Source: Hormiphora californensis (lineage: Eukaryota > Ctenophora > Tentaculata > Cydippida > Pleurobrachiidae). Taken from it: a stretch of DNA of 64,000 nucleotides. This document shows, piece after piece, positions 1 to 15,911 of this stretch. The stretch lies in NCBI GenBank assembly GCA_020137815.1, contig CM035360.1, positions 7,207,743-7,271,742 of the forward strand, given 5' to 3'. The position numbers were made by a program, and so were the translations under genes. How positions within the stretch are numbered: position 1 is the stretch's first letter; each line of letters opens with the position of its first letter. The notes beneath the pieces are model-generated. The model ran no database searches. It was not told the DNA's origin and saw only the letters and a program-made list of their open reading frames with translations.

Positions 1-142
1 TGGGGGCAGACTCCTCTTTTCTACATAGTACTATTCTCTTCCTATTTCAACCAAGCTTCGTGAAATCGAATACAATCAGTACCACCTAGTATTTATTGTA
101 AAACATGCCCCAAGGCCCAAACTATACACTTCCCTCCCCCAG

Positions 143-3085
143 GTTCGTGTGAGAAGCAAGTGAAGGCCCTCCAACTGGTATCTCTCCACAACTTCAAGTT
201 TAACCCCAAGTTTGTTAAGGAATGTAATGCTGCTGTCCAGGAACTCTGTAAACGTGATGCCAACGGGAATCCAATCTCTAAAAAGTAATTAACATTTCCC
301 CCCTGATACAAGAATATGGGTTGTCTCACAAAAGACTACCTTCTCCGAACTGGGCCGGAAAGGAGGCTACATGCCGTGTAGAAACATTCGTGTAGTACCA
401 TGACCAAGAATGGGGTGGTATTGTTTTGCTCAAACAGGGTCGAGCAAGGCAAGGTTTGCCTGGCTAGACTTACAAATGTAAAGGGAGGGTTAGAACATAA
501 CAACGCAAGGTTTGTGTATCCTCACTATCCCACAGGCAGGATGTAATGTACTGTTTGAGGGACAAGATGATGAAGACAAAGCCTGGTGACCAGTACACAG
601 TACCCCAGTCTTGCAAACTGCAACTCAAACAGGAGTTCCTAAAACAGGTACCACAATAAAGTAACAGGGGGTACATGTATACAGGTGTTCTTTATGTCTT
701 CTGCAGCCTATAGTATCTGTATTGTGAGTTTGGAATCCAGCCAAGAATTATGCCCTGTCTGTAATTACAGTTATAGTACCTTGGTGGCCATTGCATTCTC
801 TGATCTCCCCCTCCCCCCTCCCTCTTCTACAGATGTCCGATTTGAGCCTGGATCCCCAGCTAATGAAGGGGTGTATGAACGAACTAAAGACGACCTGTTC
901 TCTGGACCAAATGGAGGATCAGAGTGAGGTTATGGAGTGTCTTAGGTCTAACGAGCTGACCCTCAGTTCCACATGCAGATCGGTATATTGTTATTCAATT
1001 ATCTCCCACATCCTTTCTACACCCCATTATCATGATTATAACATACACTCCTCTCTCTCTCAGCTCTCTCTCTCTCTCTCTCAGATTGTATTTGATCGAG
1101 AGTTACAACAGGCTGAAGATCCAGGATTGGATGCTAACTTGTTAACTCGCTGTGGCAATGCTATCAACCTCTACTGCTCCAATAGGTGACGTGTCCTATT
1201 TATGTTTGTGATACCCCCCCCCCCCACTAATTTAGCCTGCAGTGAGATTCCGATTTTGGGACAAATTTTGTCCCGCTAAATGGTACAACTGAGCGCGCGC
1301 AAGCTTGCTTATTACGAAAGTATATTTTGTCAGCACCGGCCATATGCCTAATGGCTCTGTTCAATCACTGCGCTGACAAGGGGTGTAATTTGTACCAAGT
1401 GACAGTCACCAAGCTACTAGCTCTGAAGACAAATGAGGGTCTTGATATGATCTAATCAGTAATCGGGCGAGAGCTGTTTGGCGGCGCCGACCCGATCTGT
1501 TTGAGAATCAAAACAGGGTCTGGTGCGGCCAGACAGGGCGAGAGAGAGAGAGTCGAGTATGTCATAACTTACGGATTAAGGCAAGGTCGGATACAAAACT
1601 GGCAGGCTTCCAGCTACACTTTTTAATCAGACTGTCGGCTGTCCCACTCCCCCCCACTTGCAACGACTGTCGTACTAACTCTTCGAGGGACAGGTTAGCA
1701 TGAAAAGACTATCAATGCATGTAATAATGATCATTTTGTTTACAGACAGTTTCTCTCGATAATTGCCATGTCTACTCGAAAGACTTTCAGGATCGCCATG
1801 TCTGTTCCTTTCCAGAGAAAGATTAATAGTTGAGTGTCGATTAGGCACGATAGAGTTCAATCGATCGAATCAATTGAACCGAGAGTAATAGAAGAAGAGA
1901 AACATTAGGAAAATGTTATAGAAATGTTTATTAATCTGCTTTAGAACTCGAGACAGGGGAGAGAGTTGTGTAAAGTCGGATTTTTTGAAGTTGTCACCCC
2001 CCTTTTCACGCGCGGCGTCGTATTTGCGCGTGACAGCCCCCACTTGCTCTCACTTTACAGCATAAAACCGCATATCACCGGAAAGAGCATAATTTTGTGA
2101 GTCCGTAAAACTTTTGATCGACGAAATCGGCCAAGAAACAAAGGCGTGAGAGCCAAAATACCGCCAAAACAAGTTTCCGATGCGCAAATAAAACATCGCG
2201 CGCCACCCAGGGGGGTGACAACTTCAAAAAATCCGACTTTAGTATGAGGACACATGATTTTCTACCATTGATAAATTCGGAGGCATAGGTTCAGAAGCTG
2301 TCAGAGCATTGGCCTGACCCTATTCTCATTTCTCTGAAATAGGGTTCTGCACGCGGAGCGCGTGAAAACTGTGGTCAGAGCATTGGCCTGACAGTTCAGA
2401 AGGGGTAAAGTGCGATTTTTAATAAAGGGAACCGCTTGCACGCAAATCAGAGCATTTCACGCACATCACACGTCATGCGCTACCAATTTCAATTCAAAAC
2501 TTCATTTCGCGCCCCCCCCCCCCCCCCCGGTTCTCTTTCTTAAAAATCGGACTTTACCCCTTCTGAACTGTCAGTATACTTATTGGCCAGACGATGGTAG
2601 ACTTGCGAGCAATTCATAAGGGAGAACGGTCTTCTCTCATTGCCGCTAGCTAAGGGGAGAACGCTAGGTTACCATTGGTTCCCATTATTAACTTATATTA
2701 GCATCCAGGCCACTCCGAGATTTGCCCGTCTGTATGTTTGAAACACACTATGCATATGTTTCCCCTTCATTCTACTGATCAACTTCTACTATTGATTGTT
2801 GATCAGTAGGTCGTGTGTGTGTGAGAGAGAAAGAGTGAGACAGCAGAGAGAAGTCGTGTTCCACTCTGAACCGCTATGAAACTGACAATTCAAAGTTGAA
2901 CCCTCAGAACCAACCAGTTACCACGAAAACCATTTATATATTTTATAAAACAAAGCTCCATATATATTATATCATTCCCTGCTTCTCGGTACTCTAACCA
3001 CTTATACCTTTCCCGTTATGTTATGAAATATTGTACGGGTGGGCAAGATAGAGGGAGAGTGAGAGAGAAAGTGAGAGAGAGAGAA

Positions 3086-3155
<70 letters not shown>

Positions 3156-6100
3156 TACAATATAGATCTTAAACAGCTTGCTGTGGCATCTACAGTCGGA
3201 CCCCGATTTAGTGGCATCCTCGGGGGAAAGAAATCCTGCCACTAAATCGGGGTGCCACTAAATCGAGGTGAGCCATATTTGGCCCATAAAAATATATTTT
3301 TGGCCCAAAATGCCATACTAAGACTAAAGACACCTCTAACTGTTATATGCAATATTCATTTATTGATTACATGATCATTTCTGATTAGAAATAGAAAACT
3401 ATCAAATAAATTTTTCAAAAAAATTGTGAAAAATTTTCAAGTTATATCAGCCCGTCCGATGTGTTTCGAATCGGTGCAGCTTCCTGGATGTCCTGTCTAA
3501 TTAGCGGGTTCGAAACGAACTGATACGTGATACCATGCCAAATCGGGGCACCCTAAGCGGGTGAGGAAGTATCAACATTTCAAAATAACTTTTTCTCTCA
3601 AAATTTATGGGGAGCACCGATCAAAGCATTGACAATCGTACTGTAAAATTTTGCAAAAAAAAGTTGTAAAATTTTTTAAAGGTATACCCGCCACATCCGA
3701 ATCGTGTTTCGAATCGGTGCATCTTATCGCATGTCCTGCTGCTAATTAGACGGTTCGGAACGAATCGAAACGTGATCCCCATCGAATCGAAATTTTGACG
3801 CTTAGTGAACTTATGATTCAATGGCCCCATGGGGATCACGTATCGGTTCGTTCTGAACCGTCTAATTAGCAGCAGGACATGCGATAAGATTCACTGATTC
3901 GAAACACGATTCGGACGTGGCTGGTATTCCTTTGAAAAATTTTCAAAAAATTATCAAAAAAATTTCACAAAAAAAATCAAAAAAATTTTTGGGGGAAAAA
4001 AATCTTGCCACTAAATCGGGGTGCCACTAAATCGGGGGCCACTAAATCGGGGTCCGACTGTACTCGGAATAGAACCATTTCTGCGAAAAGTCTCTTGGTA
4101 ATCTCTGCAGCAAAAGTTTAACTTTTAAATTCACTTATTTTATTGATTACATAACTAAGTAAGGCTCGTATTATATTACCCATGTTAAGGGTACGCTAAC
4201 CAAAAATTTTTTTCGAGTGCAGGGAAATCTCTCACCGTAGGGTTGTAGGCCATGACAAGGAGACCTCAAATATGCAATTTGAGCTCTCAAGTCGAATTCA
4301 TATTTTTGCTACAGCTATTTAAAAAATGTCCTGTAAATACGTTTTTGGCATCTCAAAATTTTTTTTTAAAAGATAGGAGCATGAAAATTTGGGGATTTGA
4401 AGAGGACATGAAGGGGAATAACCACAAAAAATTTTTTTGCAATCCGAGCTGATTTCCGGTCCTGAGATGGATTTCTTTTTTTCCACTTTAACGCCCTATT
4501 TCGCAAAGTTCCGAAAACATGTGAAAGCAGTAAATTGGTGAAAAGTTGCGTCTAACGATTATCTAAGTGGCCATAAATTTTGGGCGTGTCCTTATTTGAA
4601 ATAAGATGTACAGAGTTTTTTTTGTGAAAGCCGTCATTTCAGAAATAAATAAATTCCCTGTATCTCAAAAACGGCTGATCGTAGAGACCTGAGACTATGC
4701 TTAAACGATTCAGAAGGTCCGATTTTGGGGGGGTCTTCTGAGAGACATTTTGCTCCTACTTCAACCGTTTTTGCTGTAATTGCGAAAAACAAATTCTATG
4801 GAAAGGGCAAGAGCTAAACTCCAATATCCTGTAATTAGGGAATTTTGGCTAAGAAAGGACCGAAACTATGGAAAAATGTGTAACAAGCTAATTCCTTCAC
4901 TATTTGGTCCATATGGGTCCCTATAATCACCAAAAACAAAATCACAAAAAATCCACGATGGCGAAGATGGGTTTTTGTTTTTCGCAATTACAGCAAAAAC
5001 GGTTGAAGTAGGAGCAAAATGTCTCTCAGAAGACCCCCCCCAAAATCGGACCTTCTGAATCGTTTAAGCATAGTCTCAGGTCTCTACGATCAGCCGTTTT
5101 TGAGATACAGGGAATTTATTTGTTTCTGAAATGACGGCTTTCACAAAAAAAACTCTGTACATCTTATTTCAAATAAGGACACGCCCAAAATTTATGGCCA
5201 CTTAGATAATCGTTAGACGCAACTTTTCACCAATTTACAGCTTTCACATGTTTTCGGAACTTTGCCAAATAGGGCGTTAAAGTGGAAAAAAAGAAATCCA
5301 TCTCAGGACCGGAAATCAGCTCGGATTGCAAAAAATTTTTTTGTGGTTATTCCCCTTCATGTCCTCTTCAAATCCCCAAATTTTCATGCTCCTATCTTTT
5401 AAAAAAAATTTTTGAGATGCCAAAAACGTATTTACAGGAAATTTTTTAAATAGCTGTAGCAAAAATATGAATTCGACTTGAGAGCTCAAATTGCATATTT
5501 AAGGTCTCCTTGGCATGGCCTACAACCCTACGGTGAGAGATTTCCCTGCACTCGAAAAAAATTTTTGGTTAGCGTACCCTTAATATTGCGTGACGCCGTG
5601 ACTTCCCTTCCCCCAGTTATTGAAACCTCCCTATCTCTCAAACCTTACGGTTACAACTAACAACCTCCCAAACATTACAAATAACCCCTAAAACTAGGGC
5701 ACGTCGCGCCCCTCATGGTCGCGCGCCCGTAGGCAACCCTAAAACTAACAACCTCCCCAACCTTTCAACTAACCCCCACAACTAACTTGGGTATGATATA
5801 CCCTCTTTCTTCTATCCTCCTACGCTGTCTCTCTCAGTCTCATGTTATCGCGCGCGCTACGTTTAGTTCGGGATGGAGGCGAGTGAGGGATAGAGAACTC
5901 CCTCTCTCCTACCCCCTTCCCAAAAAGAGAGGGTGCACCGTACCCAAACAACTAACAACCTCCCCAACATTACAACTTAACAACTTCCCTATCTCTCCAA
6001 CCTTACAACTAACCCCCACAACTAACACCCTCCCCAACCTTACAACTAACAACAATGTTTTCAGTGTGGATCAGAAGGGTTTATTGACTTGTCTGGAGAG

Positions 6101-8458
6101 CAATCTACACAAACAGGGGGTCACTGGGGAGTGTAGGAAAACGGTTAAATCTCGGATGAAAAAAGAACACTCCAACTACCAACTCAACCCTGCCCTAGCT
6201 CAGGTATAATATGAAGGCACCATGGCCATCTCCAGATAAAATGATTAAGCCTTGAAAAGACATCCTTCGGTCGAGTGGGTTGCGATTTCACCTTCTTCAG
6301 TCGTCAGTCGTCATCTACTCGGTCGAAGGATGTCAGTACAATGGAGAGGTTTACAACATTGCATGGGGTTTCACAATATCCACTACATAGTTCTGGGAAG
6401 CCTGGTTCCGAGGAAATAGCCCATTATATTGAGCTCCTCCATTCTTTTAAAAAGAAACAATTCTTTATAGTTGTAGGTTTCTTAGAATTTTGGGAACGCG
6501 TGATTGATTCACATGTAAGCCTCCTCCCCTTCGTTGTAACCCCCCATTAGGCATGTGAGGATGATATAAAGAGTCTATGTGGTAATATCCTCTCTCAGTT
6601 GGCTAGAGGATCCATCAGTGGAGGTAGGTTCACATTCTATACCATCACACTACTTTACAATTGGTGAGCAGGTGCAATGTAGTTGGTGAGGGTGAGGTAG
6701 AGAGGTAGTTACCAGATAGTTGGTGAGGGTGAGGTAGAGAGGTAGTTACCAGATAGTTGGTGAGGGTGGGGTATTTAATTACCAACTAATGTACCATGTT
6801 TTGTATTATCAGGAGAGGCAGCTGTGATATCTTGTCTAAAAGACAATCTTAGTAAAGTGTCTGTACTGTGCGAGGACCAGATTACTATACTCCTAGAGCA
6901 AGAGGTACTTCATACGCACAAGTTACAGATTGATACCCTGATATCAGGGGGACGCTCCCTGATATCAGGGCACGGCGCGTTCCTGCATGCCCGGCCATCA
7001 TGTGCAGATGGTTCTGTGGGAACCACGCGACATTGCTGCGCGTCGCGTAAATTGAATGGAAAGTAGCACTCACTTGCTTGCCGACCTTGGGAACTGCCGA
7101 GCTTGGGAACTGATGCCTGGGAATCTCTAACTGGTGCCATATATGTTTGGTACTAAACAATATTTGAACCAATCGTCCCATATTTTGATTGAAGGCCGTG
7201 CGAGAGAGTCTGAGCAAGACAAATTCTGACGAGTGAGTTGCTTTACACCAGATGTTTCCAGGTTGAAGATTATCAGCTAGATCCACTATTGGTAAAGCGA
7301 TGTACAGGAGATATTGGGGCTTTGTGTCCCGACAAGAGAGAAGACGAGGTAAGGAAGGGATCCCTCTCCTTAGGGGGGGGGGGGGGGGTGACATGATAAC
7401 AACTTCCTTTTGCTTTTCGCTCGATATATTCACATTTACTCCAACATGTATTTCACACAGGTAGAGGGGTGTTTGAGGGACCACATCAGTGACATCAAAT
7501 CAGTAGATTGTACTAAACAGGTGGGTGAAGACTCTGATCAACAATAATATTTTACAAGTTTGCACCTTTGATTAGCACTCTCAATTATCCCATCCCCAGG
7601 TTATAAGATTGGTATCAGAGGCCCACGGTGACGTACACCTTGACCCCCTTCTTATGAGGGCCTGCCAGGAGGATATTAGTTATGTGTGCCCCCGTTCAGA
7701 TCACAGCAAGGGACAGATCATAGAGTGCCTCCAGGTAGGTTTCACAGCTACTGCCTGAATCCTGATCCAGGTTGTAGGTCCCCCTACCTCCAAATAGGTC
7801 CCCCTCCCCTTACAGCTAGTTCAGCTGCCTCCATGGGTAGTTGACACAGCTTCTTCTTCTTCTTGATTCTGCAGTATAACAATTGTCCCCCTTTTTACAG
7901 GCGACTGCTAAAAGGGACAAGAATGCCCTCTCGCATACGTGCTCCAGTATGTTAAAGGCTCGTTTGACAATGTGGTCTGAAGCTTTCAAAAGGGCTAAAC
8001 AGTGAGTTCCCAGAAGCCCCCTTTATAGCACTTTATTTTTTATTTCGTGGTAGTCATCAATCATGATCACGCATGGTTGTCGGTTCGATCCCGGCCCTAT
8101 TTTATAGTTTCTTCCCTATCTAATTCAGATCAGATCCATGTCAGAGCATTGCACAGGATCAGATTCAGATCTCATTCATGATGATCAGGCATGGTATTTT
8201 AAGGAAGTGGTCACACGTATTATATCTCATTAGGGACCAACTTACCTTTCTTTCCTGTCAGAGCATTGGCCTGACAGCTTCTTTCCCAGGTATGATTCCG
8301 CGCTGGAAATGGCAGACGACCTCTACCGATCGATTGAATCCTCTAATTACAAACACGAGCTACTTGCCTACTTCTTCCTTTCCCTCATTATAATTGTGAT
8401 ACTCAGTTTCTGCGGAGGAAGGTGGTCGAAACCAAAACCCGCTAGCAAACTCTACTAA
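143..8458 (+). CDS. GLG1: GLG1 (Golgi apparatus protein 1 / ESL-1 / CFR-1), 3' part of gene
   Basis: Type I membrane sialoglycoprotein of the Golgi that binds FGFs and E-selectin in vertebrates; this is family knowledge. Only the 3' part is in the window. Exons read by eye with AG/GT borders: 143-284, 536-647, 833-982, 1085-1185, 6065-6203, 6551-6623, 6813-6904, 7262-7348, 7461-7520, 7600-7734, 7901-8001, 8290-8458 (stop TAA 8456-8458). The exons encode the cysteine-rich GLG1 repeat pattern, for example CNAAVQELC, LMKGCMNELKTTC, VMECLRSNE and RCGNAINLYC. The last exon gives a hydrophobic membrane span (AYFFLSLIIIVILSF) followed by a short basic tail ending in KPKPASKLY, as expected for the C terminus of this family. 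Introns are mostly 60-400 bp except 1186-6064, which is packed with repeats. A candidate polyadenylation signal AATAAA is at 8842-8847. The exons I read have no frame breaks. Confidence 0.88.
1216..1560. other. intron start with GGCGCC-family fragment
   Basis: Start of the large GLG1 intron. It holds a C-run near 1216-1226 and, at about 1465-1540, a GGCGCC-containing segment with TGAGAATCAAA and a GCCAGACAG-like end. This resembles the hairpin family seen again at 41.76-42.86 kb. No coding exon seen. Confidence 0.45.
1973..2240. repeat. inverted-repeat element (GTCGGATTTTTTGAAGTTG ends)
   Basis: The left end AAGTCGGATTTTTTGAAGTTG and following GTCACCCCCC recur inverted at 2210-2240. The element is about 268 bp with imperfect interior. 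The same terminal words (TGACAACTTCAAAAATCCG) recur at about 50098-50125 and 62608-62635, so this is a dispersed MITE-like family. Confidence 0.6.
2298..2394. repeat. paired TCAGAGCATTGGCCTGA micro-element
   Basis: Two direct copies of TCAGAGCATTGGCCTGA bound a roughly 97-bp unit with an internal CCTATT/AATAGG hairpin. The outer ends are CTGTCAG and CTGACAG. A second paired unit with a similar interior is at 36453-36526, and single units occur at 8255-8277 and 20592-20614. Confidence 0.65.
2393..2572. repeat. inverted-repeat MITE (TTCAGAAGGGGTAAAGT ends)
   Basis: The left arm AGTTCAGAAGGGGTAAAGT is mirrored by ACTTTACCCCTTCTGAACT at the right end. The loop holds a C homopolymer at about 2511-2528. 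It directly abuts the preceding paired micro-element, as if one inserted beside the other. Confidence 0.65.
3054..3151. repeat. (GA)n microsatellite
   Basis: Long GAGAGA tract with a few interruptions, inside the large GLG1 intron, ending about 40 bp before a pogo-like element. Confidence 0.9.
3193..4060. mobile_element. pogo/Tigger-like non-autonomous element, 868 bp
   Basis: Terminal inverted repeats begin CAGTCGGACCCCGATTTAGT and end with its complement, and the element is flanked by TA on both sides (3191-3192, 4061-4062), the target duplication of Tc1/mariner/pogo elements. No transposase frame is present. The interior has AT-rich DNA and three copies of a roughly 95-bp block containing TTTCGAATCGGTGCA and CTAATTAG (about 3440-3545, 3683-3780, and inverted 3827-3925). 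Near both ends the word CCACTAAATCGGGGTG is tandemly repeated. Smaller relatives lie at 40084-40155 and 44473-44635. Confidence 0.75.
4199..5579. mobile_element. giant foldback element with TTAA target duplication, 1381 bp
   Basis: Arms of about 600 bp each (4199-4795 and 4975-5579) are near-perfect inverted copies separated by a roughly 180-bp loop. Ends are GGGTACGCTAACC and its complement, and TTAA flanks both sides (4195-4198 and 5580-5583), as for piggyBac- or Kolobok-type insertion. No long frame is coding-like, so it would be non-autonomous. It lies in the large GLG1 intron, and its transcript would fold into one very long hairpin. Confidence 0.8.
5650..6050. repeat. degenerate AAC-rich tandem repeat
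   Basis: Imperfect repeats of words such as ACTAACAACCTCCCCAAC and TTACAACTAAC, broken by a unique stretch (5780-5945). It ends directly at the 3' splice site of the GLG1 exon starting at 6065. Confidence 0.6.
6258..6333. repeat. short inverted repeat (GACATCCTTCGGTCGAG)
   Basis: GACATCCTTCGGTCGAG and its complement CTCGGTCGAAGGATGTC bound a 76-bp hairpin in a GLG1 intron. Probably a small MITE. Confidence 0.6.
6675..6775. repeat. 46-bp tandem repeat, about two copies
   Basis: A unit containing GTTGGTGAGGGTGAGGTAGA and TAGTTACCAGATA repeats slightly more than twice within a GLG1 intron. Confidence 0.75.
8046..8100. other. possible tRNA/SINE-like B-box remnant
   Basis: GGTTCGATCCCGGCC at about 8082-8096 matches a pol III B box and T-arm. 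I could not draw a complete cloverleaf or a convincing A box, so this is at most a decayed tRNA-derived fragment. Confidence 0.2.
8255..8277. repeat. single TCAGAGCATTGGCCTGA micro-element
   Basis: One unit with palindromic ends CTGTCAG and CTGACAG, located 12 bp before the last GLG1 exon. A truncated relative (GTCAGAGCATTG) lies at about 8139. Confidence 0.6.
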
Positions 8459-8748
8459 CTCTACTGCGTGGTCGAACTCCTACATGATAGAGAGGGTTCG
8501 GGGAAACCAGTAATTCCGAGAGAAAGTCGAGACAAGGATGGAGGGGGTTATTGGGGAGAGAAACTGAGAAAGCGATAAGATAAACTTTCTCAGAATCCAA
8601 TAAGGAGGGTATTTTTTGTATATAGGCTATGTATAACATATTTCCATTCTATGCTTCGTGACACATCAAAATATCTGGGTTTCTACTTTCTAGCGTCATA
8701 TTCTCGTGGTGGGCCCGCAGTGCCATGACCGGCATTAATATGGAATAT

Positions 8749-9340
<592 letters not shown>

Positions 9341-9554
9341 AGAGAGGGGGGAGAGAGAGAATCGGCAGAGTGCGTTATCTGCTGTATTTCTGAGAATCTT
9401 GTCCCAGTGCGTTGAAGAAGGCAGCAGTTTCTTGGAATTCACTCCGTTGCTATATAACAACTTCACGCAGGGAGACCCCTTCAACTCGCCCAGTCCTCGA
9501 ACTCTCTTTGCACTCTATTGACAAGGTTTAGTTTTGTTTAAATTGCACATCAAC

Positions 9555-12893
<3,339 letters not shown>

Positions 12894-13087
12894 GGAAGAA
12901 GAAAAACTTGATGAATCCAGAAAGAGATGTGATGAATTTAGAGCTGGTAACGACCTGGAACTGCAGACAATATTTGAATATTATAACAGGCGATATATCG
13001 GCTTTGAAACAGAAAACTGAGTGTTCTGTCAAGTAGTATAACGGCGAAAGAGGTTCTTTTTCAGCCATATTCTACTTGACAATCACC

Positions 13088-13248
<161 letters not shown>

Positions 13249-13456
13249 CACGGTTTGACACGGTTTTGACACGGTTTTAACATAATCTGGCCACATGTCT
13301 CCATGGGCGTGCAGATTGGAGGATAGCACTAATATATGAGTGCTATCCTCCGTGTGCAAATTTATAAAACACACTCCTGGTTAGATAATAAATATCAAGT
13401 AGATGCCGGGATTAATCCTAGAAATTACCAGGTGGACACTTAATAAATCGAAAATC

Positions 13457-14497
13457 CTAACTATCAGTGGGGCCATTGCACAAAAACTGTATAACCCCTC
13501 TCTTCAGTTCGAACTGTCTCTCAGGGTTATCTCTTCTAAGTTTTTCAAGTGTCTGTAGATTCTCTCTTCTCTCTCGTCTCTCCTCAATAGTCCGATCTGG
13601 ACAGAGATACACTCTGCTGTAGATTTCACTGCTTCTCAGCTGTCGGGCCTTCCTCAGTAGAGTCAGAAGACTATCTCTAGACTCCAAGGTAACCCTGATG
13701 GGCCGGGTTTTACCTTCAGCGGCGGTTCCAAGTCTACAAGATGATGATATAGGAGGCTTCTCGTCGAGCTCCTCAAAAACAGTAAGTGCACGATCAGTAA
13801 CTGTCTCGTTCTCCTCCTCTGGCAGGCCAAAAACAATAAGGTTCTTAGCTCTGCTATCTTCTTTGGGGGGCTGCGGTGTGCGGAGAGCCGCCCCAATCTT
13901 CCTCGGTGCAGTTGCTGCTGCACAGTTTTGTGCCACTACAGCAGACCAAGAATTAAGGTATCTCTGTACAGTCTCAGTTACAGATCTCACAGATTTCAAT
14001 TCCTCGCTCTGCATGTCGATAATCTGCTTCTGGAGCTGATTTACCTCTCGCTGGCATTTCAACAGTTCATCTTTCAGTGAGGTCATTTCCTCTGTCATTG
14101 ATGAGTTGGCTGACATAAAACTTTCCTCAGCCTCAGCAGCCTCAACATGGACCTCTTTTCCTTTCTTGTTACTAACAGCGTCATTGTACAAGCGGAACAG
14201 TACTTTATGAAAAAGGAGGTAATAGCACTTCCCCAGGGCACGTCTCATCTCCTCCTCACTCATTTCCTTAATCTCGGAGTCACGGGTTCTGCCAATCACT
14301 AGACCCTTGCGGGCCTTCCTATACAGAATACGTACGGTATCCCAGTTGTTGTCATCCTCGTCTGCGTCATCAAGTCTTAGTACCTGTGCCAACTCTGCAA
14401 TGTCATGGCAAATGTGTCTGGCCGCTATTTTGTGCAAATCAATCGTTAGATGTTGTCCACTCCGCATAAGTAGCTCGTCATTAGAGCGGTTGCTCAT
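13457..14497 (-). CDS. non-LTR retrotransposon ORF1p-like protein (solitary)
   Basis: About 346 residues from the Met at 14497 (MSNRSNDELL); the frame is open a little further upstream. The middle is a predicted coiled coil (LKDELLKCQREVNQLQKQII). The C-terminal third resembles the RRM-like and C-terminal domains of L1-type ORF1p (transposase_22 family): KNLIVFGLPEEEN, then YLCPDRTIEERRERRENL. ORF1p binds RNA as a trimer and chaperones LINE RNA. No reverse transcriptase follows in either direction, so this is either a LINE remnant or a captured ORF1-type gene. The frame is intact. It sits between two (GT)n tracts. Confidence 0.65.
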   Translation of the reverse strand: MSNRSNDELLMRSGQHLTIDLHKIAARHICHDIAELAQVLRLDDADEDDNNWDTVRILYRKARKGLVIGRTRDSEIKEMSEEEMRRALGKCYYLLFHKVLFRLYNDAVSNKKGKEVHVEAAEAEESFMSANSSMTEEMTSLKDELLKCQREVNQLQKQIIDMQSEELKSVRSVTETVQRYLNSWSAVVAQNCAAATAPRKIGAALRTPQPPKEDSRAKNLIVFGLPEEENETVTDRALTVFEELDEKPPISSSCRLGTAAEGKTRPIRVTLESRDSLLTLLRKARQLRSSEIYSRVYLCPDRTIEERRERRENLQTLEKLRRDNPERQFELKRGVIQFLCNGPTDS

Positions 14498-14574
14498 CAC
14501 GGTGCGTGTACAAAGGTGACAAGGTCGCAGGCAGTTAGGTGGGAGAGCAGCAACCAAATACAAATGTTAGGAAG

Positions 14575-14575
<1 letters not shown>

Positions 14576-14666
<91 letters not shown>

Positions 14667-14709
14667 GTTGTATCTCACTTCTCAGATATATATATATATA
14701 TATATATAT
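14576..14709. repeat. (GT)n and (AT)n microsatellites
   Basis: (GT)n 14576-14664, then (TA)n 14686-14709, immediately 5' of the ORF1-like frame. Confidence 0.95.
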
Positions 14710-14751
14710 GGTTAGAGAATCCATTAACAATCAGAATATGTGTGTAATACT

Positions 14752-14908
14752 GTGTGTTTTTAAATGACTGGGACTGTTCTAATCGACGTCAAAAGTTGTG
14801 AATAAATGGCAGGTAGCCATCTACCTTGTCCTAAAATTTCAAAGTAAAATATTCACAACTTTTGACGCTATGTTCATTTGAACAGTCCCAGTCATTTAAA
14901 AACACACA
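14752..14908. repeat. 157-bp inverted-repeat element
   Basis: Left arm TTTTTAAATGACTGGGACTG and AAAGTTGTGAATA are mirrored by ATTCACAACTTTTGACG and CAGTCCCAGTCATTTAAAAA. MITE-like hairpin. Confidence 0.75.
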
Positions 14909-15911
14909 GTATATTCCAAGAGAATATCCCGACGATCGGGGTCGAATGAAAATTGGGCTGTTGGACGTTGTTCAACATAGCTCCGTTTTTGGATAGTGTA
15001 TACTACACTAGAGCTAGTGGGGTTTAGTGCCACTAGATCTAGTGCCAGTCCGTGTATTGGCCAAGAATGAACTGTAGAGGGAAGGAATCATACAATTACA
15101 AAACATTTTTGCTGTGAGTGTGAGTGTTCAATATAGATTTAGTTTGCTGTGACTTAGCAGGTGCATTACCTATAATAAGTGTTTGGCAGTGCCGACTCGA
15201 TATGAGGCCGCTATAGCGCGCTAGACATCCATTATCCGACGTGTTTGGAACATATTCAAGAAGTTTTTATCATTTTGTGAAAGATACGAAACTCATTAAC
15301 AGTTAATTAGTTAATTTAACTATTACTAATGTAGTATATTGATCGGTCAGAGAAATTACAATTTGCACTGAACAAAAGAGTAATAGTGTTATTATTTATC
15401 CCATATAAGTGGTCTTCTTATGATATTATAATTGAGCTGTTTAACTTCATCTGATTGAGCTCGTTACTCAGTGAAATCAATGAGAATGACGTCAACGTGC
15501 TCAGTGAGATCAGGAAGGGCAGAATTCTTGTGAAGAGAACTAAATTTCTAAAGTTAGGGATTTTTATGTTACTTGTTCATCGAACCTAATTGTATTTCAG
15601 TTATCCGATAATTGATCGTCAATCATTAAAGATTGTCGACAGCCAAATATTAATTGTAAATTTCCTATTAACCGTTCCGATGTGAAAAGTTTGCAGTTTG
15701 TTGAATGTTTATGTTGCTGCTCTCAACTTATAAGAATTAACTAAAACGAATATAACGAGTTTAAATTTGTATTGTTGAGACAGAAAATTACACAACAGAT
15801 GCGATTTTTTGGACGAATGAGCCGCGCGAATGCGTTAATGTTTATTTGCGCGTGCTATATCGCGCGCCATTAGGAACTCATCAGTCATCCTAATATATAT
15901 ATATATATAAG
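14909..15911. other. no gene seen
   Basis: AT-rich unique-looking DNA without coding-like frames. It includes a short CACTAGAGCTAGTGG / CACTAGATCTAGTG pair near 15005-15045 and an (AT)n tract at about 15894-15909 right before the nested foldback. Confidence 0.6.

Noticed and set aside
8046-8100. Functional tRNA gene
   Set aside because: Only a B-box/T-arm-like word is present; acceptor, D and anticodon arms could not be formed.
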